The notes: generated from the sequence alone by a model not told the origin. A stretch of DNA of 15,316 nt from JBOGFI01 sp050743365 (GCA_050743365.1 JBOGFI010000193.1:1-15316); one strand, 5' to 3'. Shown: positions 1 through 7,167, counted from the first letter of the stretch. Made by a program: numbers and translations.

Positions 1-398
1 CGCAGCCGGTCGCGTGCCAGCGCCCAGACCGCGTCCTTCAGCCGCACCACCGCGGCGTTGACCGCCTCCCACTCGCCGGGCGCGACACCGGCCGTCCCGG
101 CGTCGAGCTCGGCTTCCAGCCGGTCGACGGACTGCTGGAGCGTGCCGGCACGGTGCTCGATGGCGACGGTGGCGGTGCGGTCGCCGAGGAGGCACCGGAC
201 GCCCGGCGCGCCGCGGAGCAGCGCGTCGACGGCCTCGATGTGTTCGCCAGCGACGCCGAGCGCGGCGGCCGGGTCGGCGCCGGTGCGGTCGACGCCCTCG
301 ACGAGCCGGATCGACTCGTCGAGGTCGGCGACCAGCGCCGAGCCGTCGGGAACCGCGCGCCCGCTGGGGCGGCGTACGACGGCCACGATCCCGCACAT
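1..398 (-). CDS. glmS: Glutamine:fructose-6-phosphate aminotransferase (GlmS), N-terminal part, cut by window edge
   Basis: First enzyme of UDP-GlcNAc synthesis: it transfers glutamine amide nitrogen to fructose-6-phosphate in the cytosol. The frame opens at ATG 398 and stays open for 132 codons to the window edge. It begins MCGIVAVV; Cys2 would be the N-terminal nucleophile of a class II (Ntn) glutamine amidotransferase once Met1 is removed. In ordinary GlmS the Arg-Gly-x-Asp-Ser block follows within about 30 residues. Here no such block appears in 132 residues, and the stretch is instead an Ala/Leu/Glu/Arg-rich, probably helical segment, so a long insertion is inferred. No Shine-Dalgarno lies at a useful distance; a TAACCT box 8 bases upstream suggests a leaderless message. 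glmM lies upstream on the same strand, separated by one opposing gene, which supports the GlmS call over PurF or AsnB. The C-terminal isomerase domains are outside the window. Confidence 0.8.
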   Translation of the reverse strand, partial: MCGIVAVVRRPSGRAVPDGSALVADLDESIRLVEGVDRTGADPAAALGVAGEHIEAVDALLRGAPGVRCLLGDRTATVAIEHRAGTLQQSVDRLEAELDAGTAGVAPGEWEAVNAAVVRLKDAVWALARDRL

Positions 399-406
399 GC
401 CTCAAG

Positions 407-412
407 AGGTTA
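407..412 (-). promoter_or_regulatory. Candidate -10 box of glmS (leaderless start)
   Basis: On the minus strand TAACCT (TAnnnT pattern) ends 8 bases before the ATG at 398. That places the expected transcription start at or next to the A of ATG. I see no convincing -35 box. The only SD-like GAGG is 1 base from the ATG, too close to act. Similar spacing is seen before the phosphodiesterase and the iron transporter in this window. Inference only. Confidence 0.35.
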
Positions 413-533
413 GGGGCACCCGGGGCCCGGCGGAGCCTCTGCCGGCCGGGCGAGCCTTCGGTCATCGGGATGTGGCACGGCGAACGGGACCATGCGAGGA
501 TGCGGCCGTCAGCACGAGAATGGGAGGCAGGAG

Positions 534-929
534 ATGGCTGAGCACCCCAACGAGGCCCTGGTCCGGCGGGGCTACCAGGCCTTCGAGACCGGCGACATGG
601 ACACGATGGGCAAGCTCATGACGCCCGACGTCGTGCACCGCGTGCCGGGGAACAACCAGACCTCGGGTGAGCACAAGGGCCAGGACGAAGTGTTCGCGAT
701 GTACAGCCAGCTGTTCGAGCTCACCGGCGGGAACCTCTCGGTCGAGCTCGAGAGCGTCGAGGCCCAGGGCGACGACCGGGTCGTCGCCGTCCACCGGTTG
801 AGGGGCGAGCGAGAGGGCAAGACGCTCGACGTCAGGGAGACCATCGAGTTCACGATCTCCGGGAACACGATCAGCCGACTCGACGAGACGACCGAGGACG
901 AGGCCGCCGAAGACGCCTTCTGGGGCTGA
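534..929 (+). CDS. NTF2/SnoaL-like small protein
   Basis: A 131-residue protein resembling the SnoaL/NTF2-like cone fold: an N-terminal helix with an R-x-G-Y-x-A-F-x-x-G-D motif (residues 11-20), then M-x-x-L-M-T-P-D-V-V-H and alternating beta strands with an E-x-I-E-F-x-I-x-G strand near residues 102-111. Members are cyclases, isomerases, limonene-epoxide-hydrolase-like enzymes or simple ligand-binding proteins, so no reaction can be assigned. The ATG at 534 is chosen over the in-frame ATG at 492 because GGGAGG at 522-527 ends 6 bases upstream and the family motif starts just after it. No signal peptide. The acidic C-tail (TTEDEAAEDAFWG) is probably flexible. It is the only plus-strand gene between glmM and glmS, and its stop is 12 bases from the convergent end of glmM. 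Upstream, 399-533 holds the divergent control region; I recognise no -35/-10 pair for this gene. Confidence 0.75.
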   Translation: MAEHPNEALVRRGYQAFETGDMDTMGKLMTPDVVHRVPGNNQTSGEHKGQDEVFAMYSQLFELTGGNLSVELESVEAQGDDRVVAVHRLRGEREGKTLDVRETIEFTISGNTISRLDETTEDEAAEDAFWG

Positions 930-941
930 TCGCAAGGAACC

Positions 942-2285
942 TCAAGGGGCACCGCAGGCCTGCTCGACGGCGGTGGCCAGCCGGTCGGCCACCGCCTCGG
1001 CCTGCTCGGCCGTGGGCGCCTCCACCATGACCCGCACCACGGGCTCGGTGCCCGACGCTCGCACCAGGATCCGGCCGTCTCCGCCGAGCTCCCGCTCGGC
1101 GGTGCGGAGCCGGTCCCAGAGGTCGTCCGAGCGGTTCAGACGCGACCGGTCGGCCACGCGCACGTTCCGGAGCACCTGCGGGAGGCGGGTCATCACGCCC
1201 GCGAGGTGCGACAGCGGCTCTCCGGCACGAGCCATCACGTCGAGGAGCAAGAGCCCGGTGAGGATCCCGTCGCCGGTGGTGGCGAGATCGGTGCAGATGA
1301 GATGCCCCGACTGCTCGCCGCCGAGCGACAGGTCCCGCTCCTCGAGCGCAGCGAGCACGTGCCGGTCGCCGACCGGTGTCTCGACCAGCTCGATGCCGTG
1401 GGCCGCCAGCGCCTGCCGCAGGCCCAGGTTCGACATGACGGTCGCGACCACTGCGTCGTCGCGGAGGCGACCACGCTCGCGCAGGTCGAGCGCGATCACC
1501 GCGAGCATCTGGTCGCCGTCGACCAGGTTGCCCCGCTCGTCGACGGCGATGACCCGGTCGGCGTCGCCGTCGAAGGCGAGCCCGGCGTGCGCACGCGCCG
1601 CCACCACTGCCTTCTGGAGCGGGGCAGGGTAGGTGGAGCCGCAGCCGTCGTTGATGTTGGTGCCGTCGGGCCGGTCGTTGTGGACGTCGACCTCGGCGCC
1701 CAGCCCGCGCAGCGTCCGGGGCGCGGCCTCGAAGGCGGCGCCGTTGCCGCAGTCGACGACGACATGCAGGCCGTCGAGACGGCGTTCGTCCAGCGCGCCG
1801 ACCAGGTGGGCGACGTACTCGTCGTCCGCGCCCCGCAGCCTGCGCCCGACACCCACTCCCGTTCCCTCGGCACCCCCGCCCGGAACGGTCGAGGCCAGGT
1901 CGCGCACGTGCTTCTCGATGCGTGCTTCCCAGTCCTCTGGGATCTTGCGCCCGCCCGGCGCGAACAGCTTCACGCCGTTGTCGAGAAAGGGGTTGTGGCT
2001 GGCCGAGATCATCGCCGCGGGCGCTTCACGCGCCTGGGCCAGGTAGGCGAGGCCGGGCGTCGGGAGCACGCCGGCCTGCTCCACCCCCGCCCCCTCGGCG
2101 CACAGCCCCGCGACGAGCGCGGCCTCGAGCATGGGACCCGACCGGCGGGTGTCGCGCGCGACGAGGAAGGGATGGTCCGTGCCGATCACCCGGGCGGCGG
2201 CTCGGCCCAGCGCGGTGACGAGCTCGGGGGTGAGGTCGCGGTTGGCGACGCCGCGTACGCCGTCGGTGCCGAAGCGGAGCGTCAT
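942..2285 (-). CDS. glmM: Phosphoglucosamine mutase
   Basis: Converts glucosamine-6-phosphate to glucosamine-1-phosphate, the step after GlmS toward UDP-GlcNAc for peptidoglycan. At 447 residues it has the usual length of the alpha-D-phosphohexomutase family. All four signature loops are present: phosphoserine loop SASHNP at 94-99 with Ser96 as the phosphorylated residue, Mg-binding DGDADR at 239-244, sugar-specificity loop GEQSGH at 323-328, and phosphate loop RASGTEP at 409-415. The N-terminus (RFGTDGVRG) is typical of GlmM and separates it from phosphomannomutases. ATG start at 2285 lies 19 bases after the rpsI stop, with no clear SD, so it is probably read from the rplM-rpsI message. rplM-rpsI-glmM is a common actinobacterial order. 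GlmM activity requires phosphorylation of the active-site serine (family knowledge). Confidence 0.97.
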   Translation of the reverse strand: MTLRFGTDGVRGVANRDLTPELVTALGRAAARVIGTDHPFLVARDTRRSGPMLEAALVAGLCAEGAGVEQAGVLPTPGLAYLAQAREAPAAMISASHNPFLDNGVKLFAPGGRKIPEDWEARIEKHVRDLASTVPGGGAEGTGVGVGRRLRGADDEYVAHLVGALDERRLDGLHVVVDCGNGAAFEAAPRTLRGLGAEVDVHNDRPDGTNINDGCGSTYPAPLQKAVVAARAHAGLAFDGDADRVIAVDERGNLVDGDQMLAVIALDLRERGRLRDDAVVATVMSNLGLRQALAAHGIELVETPVGDRHVLAALEERDLSLGGEQSGHLICTDLATTGDGILTGLLLLDVMARAGEPLSHLAGVMTRLPQVLRNVRVADRSRLNRSDDLWDRLRTAERELGGDGRILVRASGTEPVVRVMVEAPTAEQAEAVADRLATAVEQACGAP

Positions 2286-2304
2286 GGTGCGCGCCGGGCG
2301 CGGG

Positions 2305-2697
2305 TTACCGCTTGGAGTACTGCGGGGCCTTGCGCGCCTTCTTGAGGCCGTACTTGCGCCGCTCCTTCTCGCGCGCGTCGCGAGTGAGGAGCCCCGCCTT
2401 CTTCAACATCGGGCGCAACTCGTCATCGAGGGTGACGAGCGCGCGGGCGATGCCCAGGCGCAGCGCGCCCGCCTGCCCGCTCACACCGCCGCCACCGACG
2501 GTGGCCTCCACGTCGTAGACGTCAGCGGTCTGGGTGAGTCGCAACGCCTCAGTGGCGACGACCCGTTGGGTGAGCGTGGGGAAGTGCGAGTCGAAGGCAC
2601 GGCCGTTGATCTTGATGACGCCGCTGCCGGCGCGCAGCCGCACCCGGGCAACCGCCTCCTTCCGGCGGCCGGTCGTCTGGATCAGGGGCTTGGGCAA
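2305..2697 (-). CDS. rpsI: Ribosomal protein S9 (uS9), TTG start
   Basis: A 130-residue small-subunit protein of the head whose C-terminal tail reaches the P-site tRNA. It has the S9 core G-R-R-K-E-A-V-A-R-V-R-L near residues 9-20 and the diagnostic end R-R-K-Y-G-L-K-K-A-R-K-A-P-Q-Y-S-K-R. An open frame continues upstream to 2754, but the extra 19 residues run through a hairpin and lack S9 character. TTG at 2697 gives the usual MPKPLIQTTGRRKEA opening and is preceded by AGGAGA (2702-2707), ending about 5 bases away, so I chose it. The gene follows rplM by 69 bases and precedes glmM by 19. The rplM-rpsI spacer carries a strong hairpin (2729-2751) that also occurs, with covarying stem, ahead of rpsK. 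Confidence 0.95.
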   Translation of the reverse strand: MPKPLIQTTGRRKEAVARVRLRAGSGVIKINGRAFDSHFPTLTQRVVATEALRLTQTADVYDVEATVGGGGVSGQAGALRLGIARALVTLDDELRPMLKKAGLLTRDAREKERRKYGLKKARKAPQYSKR

Positions 2698-2720
2698 GAG
2701 GTCTCCTGCTCTCTTGGTCG

Positions 2721-2751
2721 CGCTCGCTCGGCGGCAGGATACCTGCCGCCG
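2721..2751 (-). repeat. Hairpin element in the rpsI leader (copy A of a 31-base pair of elements)
   Basis: On the plus strand cgctcgct (2721-2728) is followed by a perfect 10-bp stem, cggcggcagg (2729-2738) and cctgccgccg (2742-2751), with a 3-base loop ata. On the transcript it sits in the rplM-rpsI spacer, with 31 bases between the stem and the rpsI TTG. It is not followed by a U run, so it is not an intrinsic terminator. A second copy lies at 11032-11062 ahead of rpsK. It could be a REP-like palindrome, an RNA-processing site or a leader regulatory structure; the sequence does not decide. Confidence 0.75.
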
Positions 2752-2766
2752 CACGCCCGTCTGCTG

Positions 2767-3213
2767 TCAGCGGCGGGTCTTGTCTGCCCGCGGGCGGTCC
2801 TGGGGCTGCTGGGCGGCGTGCGGGTGGGTGGGCCCGGCGTAGACCCGCAGCTTCTTGAGCTGGCGGCGGCCGAGGCGGTTCTTGGGGAGCATGCCCCGCA
2901 CCGCCAGGCGCACCACCCGCTCGGGGTTGCGGGCCATCAGGTGCTCGAGCGTCTCGGCCCGCAGGCCGCCGGGATAGCCCGAGTGCCGGTAGTAGAGCTT
3001 CCCGGTCGCCTTGCGTTCGGGGAAGCGGAGCCTGGCGGCGTTGACGACGATGACGTGGTCGCCGGTATCGACGTGCGGTGCCCACGTCGGCTTGTGCTTG
3101 CCCCGCAGCAGCGTCGCGGCCTCGGTCGCGAGCCGGCCCAGCACGGCGCCGTCGGCGTCGATGACGTGCCAGGCGCGCTCGATGTCGGAGGCCTTGGGGC
3201 TGAAGGTACGCAC
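2767..3213 (-). CDS. rplM: Ribosomal protein L13 (uL13)
   Basis: A 148-residue early-assembling large-subunit protein. Diagnostic stretches are W-H-V-I-D-A-x-G-x-x-L-G-R-L-A near residues 15-29, G-D-H-V-I-V-V-N-A near 51-59, Y-Y-R-H-S-G-Y-P-G-G near 74-83, R-G-M-L-P-K-N-x-L-G-R near 105-115 and L-R-V-Y-A-G-P-x-H-P-H-A-A-Q-Q-P near the end. GTG start at 3213 gives MRTFSPK, the family's normal opening. The basic tail after the A-A-Q-Q-P motif (QDRPRADKTRR) is slightly longer than usual. It heads the rplM-rpsI-glmM transcription unit and is divergent from the phosphodiesterase. On the minus strand a TAGGCT box (3225-3230) ends 11 bases before the GTG and no SD is visible, so the leader, if this is the promoter, would be only a few bases long. 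Confidence 0.96.
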   Translation of the reverse strand: MRTFSPKASDIERAWHVIDADGAVLGRLATEAATLLRGKHKPTWAPHVDTGDHVIVVNAARLRFPERKATGKLYYRHSGYPGGLRAETLEHLMARNPERVVRLAVRGMLPKNRLGRRQLKKLRVYAGPTHPHAAQQPQDRPRADKTRR

Positions 3214-3234
3214 AGCGGGAAGGAAGCCTAGCGG

Positions 3235-3262
3235 TTGCGCCTGCTCGGACGCCCATTAGCCT
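3235..3262 (+). promoter_or_regulatory. Candidate sigma70-type promoter of the phosphodiesterase (leaderless)
   Basis: TTGCGC (3235-3240), a 16-base spacer, then TAGCCT (3257-3262) fits the housekeeping consensus moderately. The GTG start at 3270 comes 7 bases after the -10 box, where transcription would begin, and no SD precedes the GTG. The divergent rplM start is 57 bases away, so the two promoters must be nearly back to back. Inference from pattern and spacing. Confidence 0.4.
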
Positions 3263-3269
3263 GAACGTC

Positions 3270-4787
3270 GTGACTGCCGCCACTGCTCCCGCGCACTCCG
3301 TCTCCCCCGAGCGGGAAGCCGACGTCGAGCGCGCGCTCGACGTCCTGCTCGACGCGGCACTCGACCCGATCGTCGACATGGTGCTCGTCAGCCGCGACGG
3401 CGCCTACGAGGCGCTCTCCCACGACGGGCGGGTGCGCTTCCGCCGCACCGAGGCGGGCGGCTACGACACCCTCGCCGTCGACGGCGACGACCCGCTCGCC
3501 GAGCAGTCGACCGACAAGTTCGCCCCGCTCGCGGCCGAGCTCGCGTGGAGGCACCCACACCGGCGCGACAACGCCTACCCGTTCGCCTTCGAGCAGGTGA
3601 GCCAGCTCTTCGACCACCCCGCGGCCCCCGACCTGTGCGTGATCCACTCCGCCGCCCACAACTGGGAGGACCAGGGCGGGCACATCGGCGAGCACGGCTC
3701 GCTCGACGTGGTGCAGGCCCGGGCGCCGTTCGTGATCGCGGGCAAGGGCGTGCGGGCCGACGGGCTCGTGCCTCGGGCGGGCCGCCTGGTCGACGTCGCC
3801 CCCACCGTGGCCGAGCTGCTCGGCTGCGCCCCGCTCGACGACGGCGCCTACCTGGCGGGCCAGGACGGCGAAGTGCGTGCCGACGTGCTCGACCTCAGCG
3901 CGGGACGGCCTCGTCATGTCGTCGGCTTCCTCTTCGACGGCACCAACCCCAACGTGCTCCACGCGATGGCCGAGGCGGGTGAGGCGCCCAACGTCGCCCG
4001 CCTCCTCGAGATGGGCACCGGCTACGCGCACGGCGCGATGGCGGGGCTGCCCACCGTGACGCTGGCCAACCACACGTCGATCCTCACCGCTCGCCTCCCC
4101 GGCCATCACGGCATTCTCAACAACGCCTGGTACGACCGCCGCACCGGCCGGCAGGTCATCACCAACTCCGCCGCCACCTGGCCCACGGCGATGGAGACCG
4201 TCTTTGCGGGCGTGGAGTCGATCCACGCCGCCGTCCACCGCACATGGCCCGACGCGTTCACGGCCTCGGTCAACGAGCCATGCGACATCGGCGCCGACTA
4301 CTCGACCTTCGATTTCTTCCGGCGAGGCGAGGTGCCACTGATTCCCGAGGACCCTACGGGCCTGCCGCACACCACCGAGCGGTTCGTGCGCCCGTCGAAG
4401 GACTACTCGTGGTCGACGATCGTCGACCACATGTGCGTCGAGCAGACGGCCGGGATCTGGAGCGGCCAGTACCGCGACGTCAGCTACCCGCATCCCCGCT
4501 TCATGTGGTGCAACTTCACGCTCACCGACTCGGCCATGCACGAGGGCGGCCCGCACTCCGCGATGGCGGCCGCGGCAGTGCGCGACTGCGACGCCCGCCT
4601 GGGCGAGATCCTCGCCGCGGTGGAGCGGGCGGGGGTGTTCGACGCCGCCGCGTTCGTCCTCGTTGCCGACCACGGGATGGAGGAGAACGACCCCGGCGTG
4701 CGGGGCGACTGGGACGTGCACCTGCGCGATTCCGGGCTCGCCTTCCGCGACGAGGGCTACAGCTTCCTCTACCTCGGTGAGCAGTAG
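3270..4787 (+). CDS. Alkaline-phosphatase-superfamily phosphodiesterase/nucleotide pyrophosphatase with permuted motif order
   Basis: A 505-residue protein with no signal peptide or membrane segment. Residues 215-505 carry the type I phosphodiesterase (NPP-like) metal core: F-L-F-D-G with Asp223; P-T-V-T-L-A-N-H with Thr264 as probable nucleophile, then S-I-L-T-A-R-L-P-G-H-H-G-I; D-S-A-M-H (Asp420, His424); A-D-H-G-M (Asp467, His468). The protein ends only 37 residues after this last motif, where family members normally continue to a C-terminal metal histidine. That missing part seems to lie at the front: residues 121-185 read D-L-C-V-I-H...G-E-H-G-S-L-D (His142), A-P-F-V-I-A-G-K-G-V and D-V-A-P-T-V-A-E-L-L-G, typical of the superfamily's C-terminal half. 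A circular permutation, or a domain fragment fused in front, is inferred. Substrate unknown; a phosphodiester or nucleotide is likely. GTG start chosen because the -10 box leaves no room upstream. It overlaps the next gene by 11 bases. Confidence 0.8.
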   Translation: MTAATAPAHSVSPEREADVERALDVLLDAALDPIVDMVLVSRDGAYEALSHDGRVRFRRTEAGGYDTLAVDGDDPLAEQSTDKFAPLAAELAWRHPHRRDNAYPFAFEQVSQLFDHPAAPDLCVIHSAAHNWEDQGGHIGEHGSLDVVQARAPFVIAGKGVRADGLVPRAGRLVDVAPTVAELLGCAPLDDGAYLAGQDGEVRADVLDLSAGRPRHVVGFLFDGTNPNVLHAMAEAGEAPNVARLLEMGTGYAHGAMAGLPTVTLANHTSILTARLPGHHGILNNAWYDRRTGRQVITNSAATWPTAMETVFAGVESIHAAVHRTWPDAFTASVNEPCDIGADYSTFDFFRRGEVPLIPEDPTGLPHTTERFVRPSKDYSWSTIVDHMCVEQTAGIWSGQYRDVSYPHPRFMWCNFTLTDSAMHEGGPHSAMAAAAVRDCDARLGEILAAVERAGVFDAAAFVLVADHGMEENDPGVRGDWDVHLRDSGLAFRDEGYSFLYLGEQ

Positions 4788-5997
4788 CGGGACCGAGCTC
4801 ACGACCCTCGACGACGTTCGAGTCGCCGCCGAGGTGGTCGACGGGGTCGTCCGTCCCACGCCGGTGCTCCGGCCGGTCAACTTGTCGAAGCTGGCGGGCC
4901 GGGAGCTCGTGCTCAAGTGCGAGCAGCTCCAGCGGACCGGGTCGTTCAAGTTCCGGGGCGCGTACCGGCGCATCTCCGAGCTCGACGCCGGCACCGAGGT
5001 CGTGGCGGCGAGCGCGGGCAACCACGCCCAGGGTGTGGCCCTGGCGGCGTCGCTGCGCGGCCTGCGCTCGACGATCTTCATGCCCGAGACGGCGTCGCTA
5101 CCCAAGGTCCAGGCGACCCGTGACTACGGGGCCGAGGTCGTGCTATCGGGCTCGTTCTACGACGATGCCGTCCGGGCCGCCGAGGAGCACGCCCGTCGCG
5201 GCGCCGCCCGCTTCGTGCCCGCGTTCGACGACCCGCTCGTCATCGCCGGCCAGGGCACCGTCGGCCTCGAGCTCGCCGACCAGGCCCCCGAGGCCGAGAC
5301 GTTCGTGATCGCGGTGGGCGGCGGGGGCCTCATCAGTGGGACGGCGACCGCACTCAAGGCGCTCCGGCCCCGGTGCCGGGTGGTCGGCGTCGAGGCGGCC
5401 GGCGCCGACGCCATGGGGGTCGCGTTGCGTGCCGGGCATCCCGTCGCGCTCTCGCGGGTCGACACGATCGCCGACGGGATCGCGGTGAAGGGCGTCTCGG
5501 CGCTGACCCTCGCCCATGTGCAGAAGCTGGTCGACGACGTGGTGACGGTCGACGACGAGGCGATCTCGCGTGCACTGATCCTCCTGCTCGAGCGGGCCAA
5601 GGTGGTCGTCGAGCCGGCGGCGGCGGCAGCGCTGGCGGCGGTGCTCGCGGGCCGGGTGGGCGGCGAGCCCGGCAGCCCGGTGGGGGTACTGCTGAGCGGC
5701 GGCAACGTCGACCCGTCGCTGCTCGCCCGGCTCATCCGTCACGGCCTCGACGCCGCCGGGCGCTACCTGCTGCTGCGCATCGTGATCGCCGATCGCCCCG
5801 GCGAGCTGCAGCGACTGCTCGAGGTCATCGCCGCCCTCGGTCTCAACGTCATCGACGTCGAGCACCACCGCGCCGGCGTCGACCTCCCGATCGACCAGGT
5901 GGAGGTGCGCCTGACGCTCGAGACGCGTGACCCCGAGCACCGGGACGAGGCCCGACACGCGCTCACCGAAGCGGGCTACCGGACCCGAGAAGGTTGA
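4777..5997 (+). CDS. ilvA: Threonine ammonia-lyase (threonine dehydratase), PLP-dependent, with ACT domain
   Basis: Deaminates L-threonine to 2-oxobutanoate and ammonia, the committed step to isoleucine, or a catabolic step. At 406 residues it matches the shorter class with one ACT-like C-terminal domain. Motifs: PLP lysine in T-G-S-F-K-F-R-G (Lys58), S-A-G-N-H-A-Q-G (79-86), phosphate-binding glycine loop G-G-G-G-L-I-S-G (181-188) and L-S-G-G-N-V (306-311). The ACT-like domain spans about 329-405, starting R-Y-L-L-L-R-I-V-I-A-D-R-P-G-E-L, and probably senses an amino acid. An open frame extends upstream to 4663 but is only the shadow of the preceding gene. GTG 4777 is the nearest start before the conserved L-T-T-L-D-D-V opening, and it overlaps the phosphodiesterase stop by 11 bases, implying translational coupling. 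Serine/threonine ambiguity is possible; the ACT domain favours threonine. Confidence 0.92.
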   Translation: MSSSGTELTTLDDVRVAAEVVDGVVRPTPVLRPVNLSKLAGRELVLKCEQLQRTGSFKFRGAYRRISELDAGTEVVAASAGNHAQGVALAASLRGLRSTIFMPETASLPKVQATRDYGAEVVLSGSFYDDAVRAAEEHARRGAARFVPAFDDPLVIAGQGTVGLELADQAPEAETFVIAVGGGGLISGTATALKALRPRCRVVGVEAAGADAMGVALRAGHPVALSRVDTIADGIAVKGVSALTLAHVQKLVDDVVTVDDEAISRALILLLERAKVVVEPAAAAALAAVLAGRVGGEPGSPVGVLLSGGNVDPSLLARLIRHGLDAAGRYLLLRIVIADRPGELQRLLEVIAALGLNVIDVEHHRAGVDLPIDQVEVRLTLETRDPEHRDEARHALTEAGYRTREG

Positions 5998-6029
5998 GGC
6001 GGGCCCTAGCGCGAATACCTACAGCGAGA

Positions 6030-7154
6030 TCAGTCGATCCCCACGCCGACGAGCTTGCCGACGAGGAACGTGGCGGTGGCGACGACGGCTCCGATGAGCG
6101 CCATCCGCAGGCCCGATCGACCGGCGTGGCGACCGGTGAAGACCGTGAGCGCCGCCCCCACCCCGAACAGCGCGGCGACGGACAGCGCCGCCGCGGTGGC
6201 CGTCGCCGCCAGCCCTTCCCCGAAGAAGAACGGTACGACCGGCAGGGCGGCACCGAGGGCGAACGCCGTGAACGACGAGCCCGCCGCCAGCCACGGCGAC
6301 CCCAGTCCGCCGGGGTCGAGGCCGAGCTCCTCGCGCGCCAGCGTGTCGAGGGCGACGTCGGGACGGCTCATGATGTTGTCGACGAGCGCCTTGGCCTCGA
6401 CCGGGTCGATGCCCTTGGCCTGGTAGATGAGCTCGAGCTCCTCCCGCTCCTCCTCGGGGAAGGCGACCAGCTCCTCGCGCTCGATGCGCAGCTCGTTCTC
6501 GTAGAGCTCGCGCTGCGAGCGAACCGAGACCCACTCGCCCGACGCCATCGAGAAGGCGCCGGCGACCAGCCCCGCCACCCCGGCCAGGAGCACGATGCCC
6601 TTGCTCGACGTGCCGCCGGCGACGCCCATCACCAGCGAGAAGTTCGACACCAGCCCGTCGTTGACGCCGAACACGCTCGCCCGCAGCGCCCCGCCCACGC
6701 CCGCCCGGTGACGCCCCTCCGAGGCAGCGATCCGCCCGCCGGCGGTGTCGCCGCCGCGCATGGCGGCCACCACCTTGCCGTGGGCGGCCTCCTGGGCGGC
6801 CATCGCCGCCGGCGCCTCGGCCACCTGCTGGTACTTGTCGGCGTCGGCGGCCTCGGCCCGCAGCACGATGGGCAGCACCGTGTCGGTACCGAGCATGCGG
6901 GCGAGCGTGCGCAGCGCCCGCACCCGGAACGGCAGGCGCGGCGGCCGCAGCCTGGTGACGCCCGCCTCCTGCAACAGCCTCGCCCAATGGGCGGCATGGC
7001 GCTCCTCGGCCTCCGCGAGCGACCGGTAGATGCGGGCCTTCGACTCGTCGGCGGCGTGCTCGGCCAGCCCGCGGTACAGCGCGGCACCCGCCAGCTCGTC
7101 GGCCCACATCTCCTTGAACCGGGCGACCTGGGGATCGGCGACCGCACGAGCCAT
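6030..7154 (-). CDS. Ferritin-domain/VIT1 fusion iron transporter (MbfA-like)
   Basis: A 374-residue fusion. Residues 1 to about 135 form a rubrerythrin/ferritin-like four-helix domain: Glu20, the E-E-R-H motif (Glu50, His53), Glu101 and the E-A-A-H motif (Glu122, His125) suit a di-iron site. Residues about 157-374 are a VIT1/CCC1-type transporter: F-G-V-N-D-G-L-V-S-N-F opens the first membrane helix, there are five hydrophobic helices (about 157-178, 186-207, 287-311, 315-338, 350-372), and a long charged E/R-rich cytosolic helix (210-280) lies between helices 2 and 3, where this family binds metal. The related alphaproteobacterial MbfA exports iron and protects against peroxide; the same role is inferred here. 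ATG 7154 is used because the open frame above it runs through a 58-base tandem repeat. No clear iron-box palindrome is seen upstream. Manganese as substrate cannot be excluded. Confidence 0.9.
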   Translation of the reverse strand: MARAVADPQVARFKEMWADELAGAALYRGLAEHAADESKARIYRSLAEAEERHAAHWARLLQEAGVTRLRPPRLPFRVRALRTLARMLGTDTVLPIVLRAEAADADKYQQVAEAPAAMAAQEAAHGKVVAAMRGGDTAGGRIAASEGRHRAGVGGALRASVFGVNDGLVSNFSLVMGVAGGTSSKGIVLLAGVAGLVAGAFSMASGEWVSVRSQRELYENELRIEREELVAFPEEEREELELIYQAKGIDPVEAKALVDNIMSRPDVALDTLAREELGLDPGGLGSPWLAAGSSFTAFALGAALPVVPFFFGEGLAATATAAALSVAALFGVGAALTVFTGRHAGRSGLRMALIGAVVATATFLVGKLVGVGID

Positions 7155-7161
7155 GCCACGA

Positions 7162-7167
7162 AGGGTA
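7162..7167 (-). promoter_or_regulatory. Candidate -10 box of the iron transporter (leaderless)
   Basis: TACCCT on the minus strand ends 7 bases before ATG 7154, placing the likely transcription start at the start codon. Its first base is also the first base of the 58-base tandem repeat, so the -35 region would lie inside the repeat. The sequence 17 bases upstream (GAGGCG) does not resemble TTGACA, so an activator or alternative sigma factor could be needed. Inference. Confidence 0.35.

Noticed and set aside
1206..2345. A 379-codon plus-strand open frame opposite glmM
   Set aside because: Antisense to all four GlmM signature loops; no recognisable protein features.
2729..2751. Intrinsic terminator between rplM and rpsI
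   Set aside because: The stem is strong but no U run follows it on the transcript, and rpsI has its SD just downstream.
3228..5105. A 625-codon minus-strand open frame opposite the phosphodiesterase and threonine ammonia-lyase
   Set aside because: It is antisense to two genes with clear catalytic motifs, has no family features and no SD. Long antisense frames are expected at this GC content.
5998..6029. Bidirectional terminator between the threonine ammonia-lyase and the iron transporter
   Set aside because: The 32-base convergent gap has no stem of useful length and no T runs.
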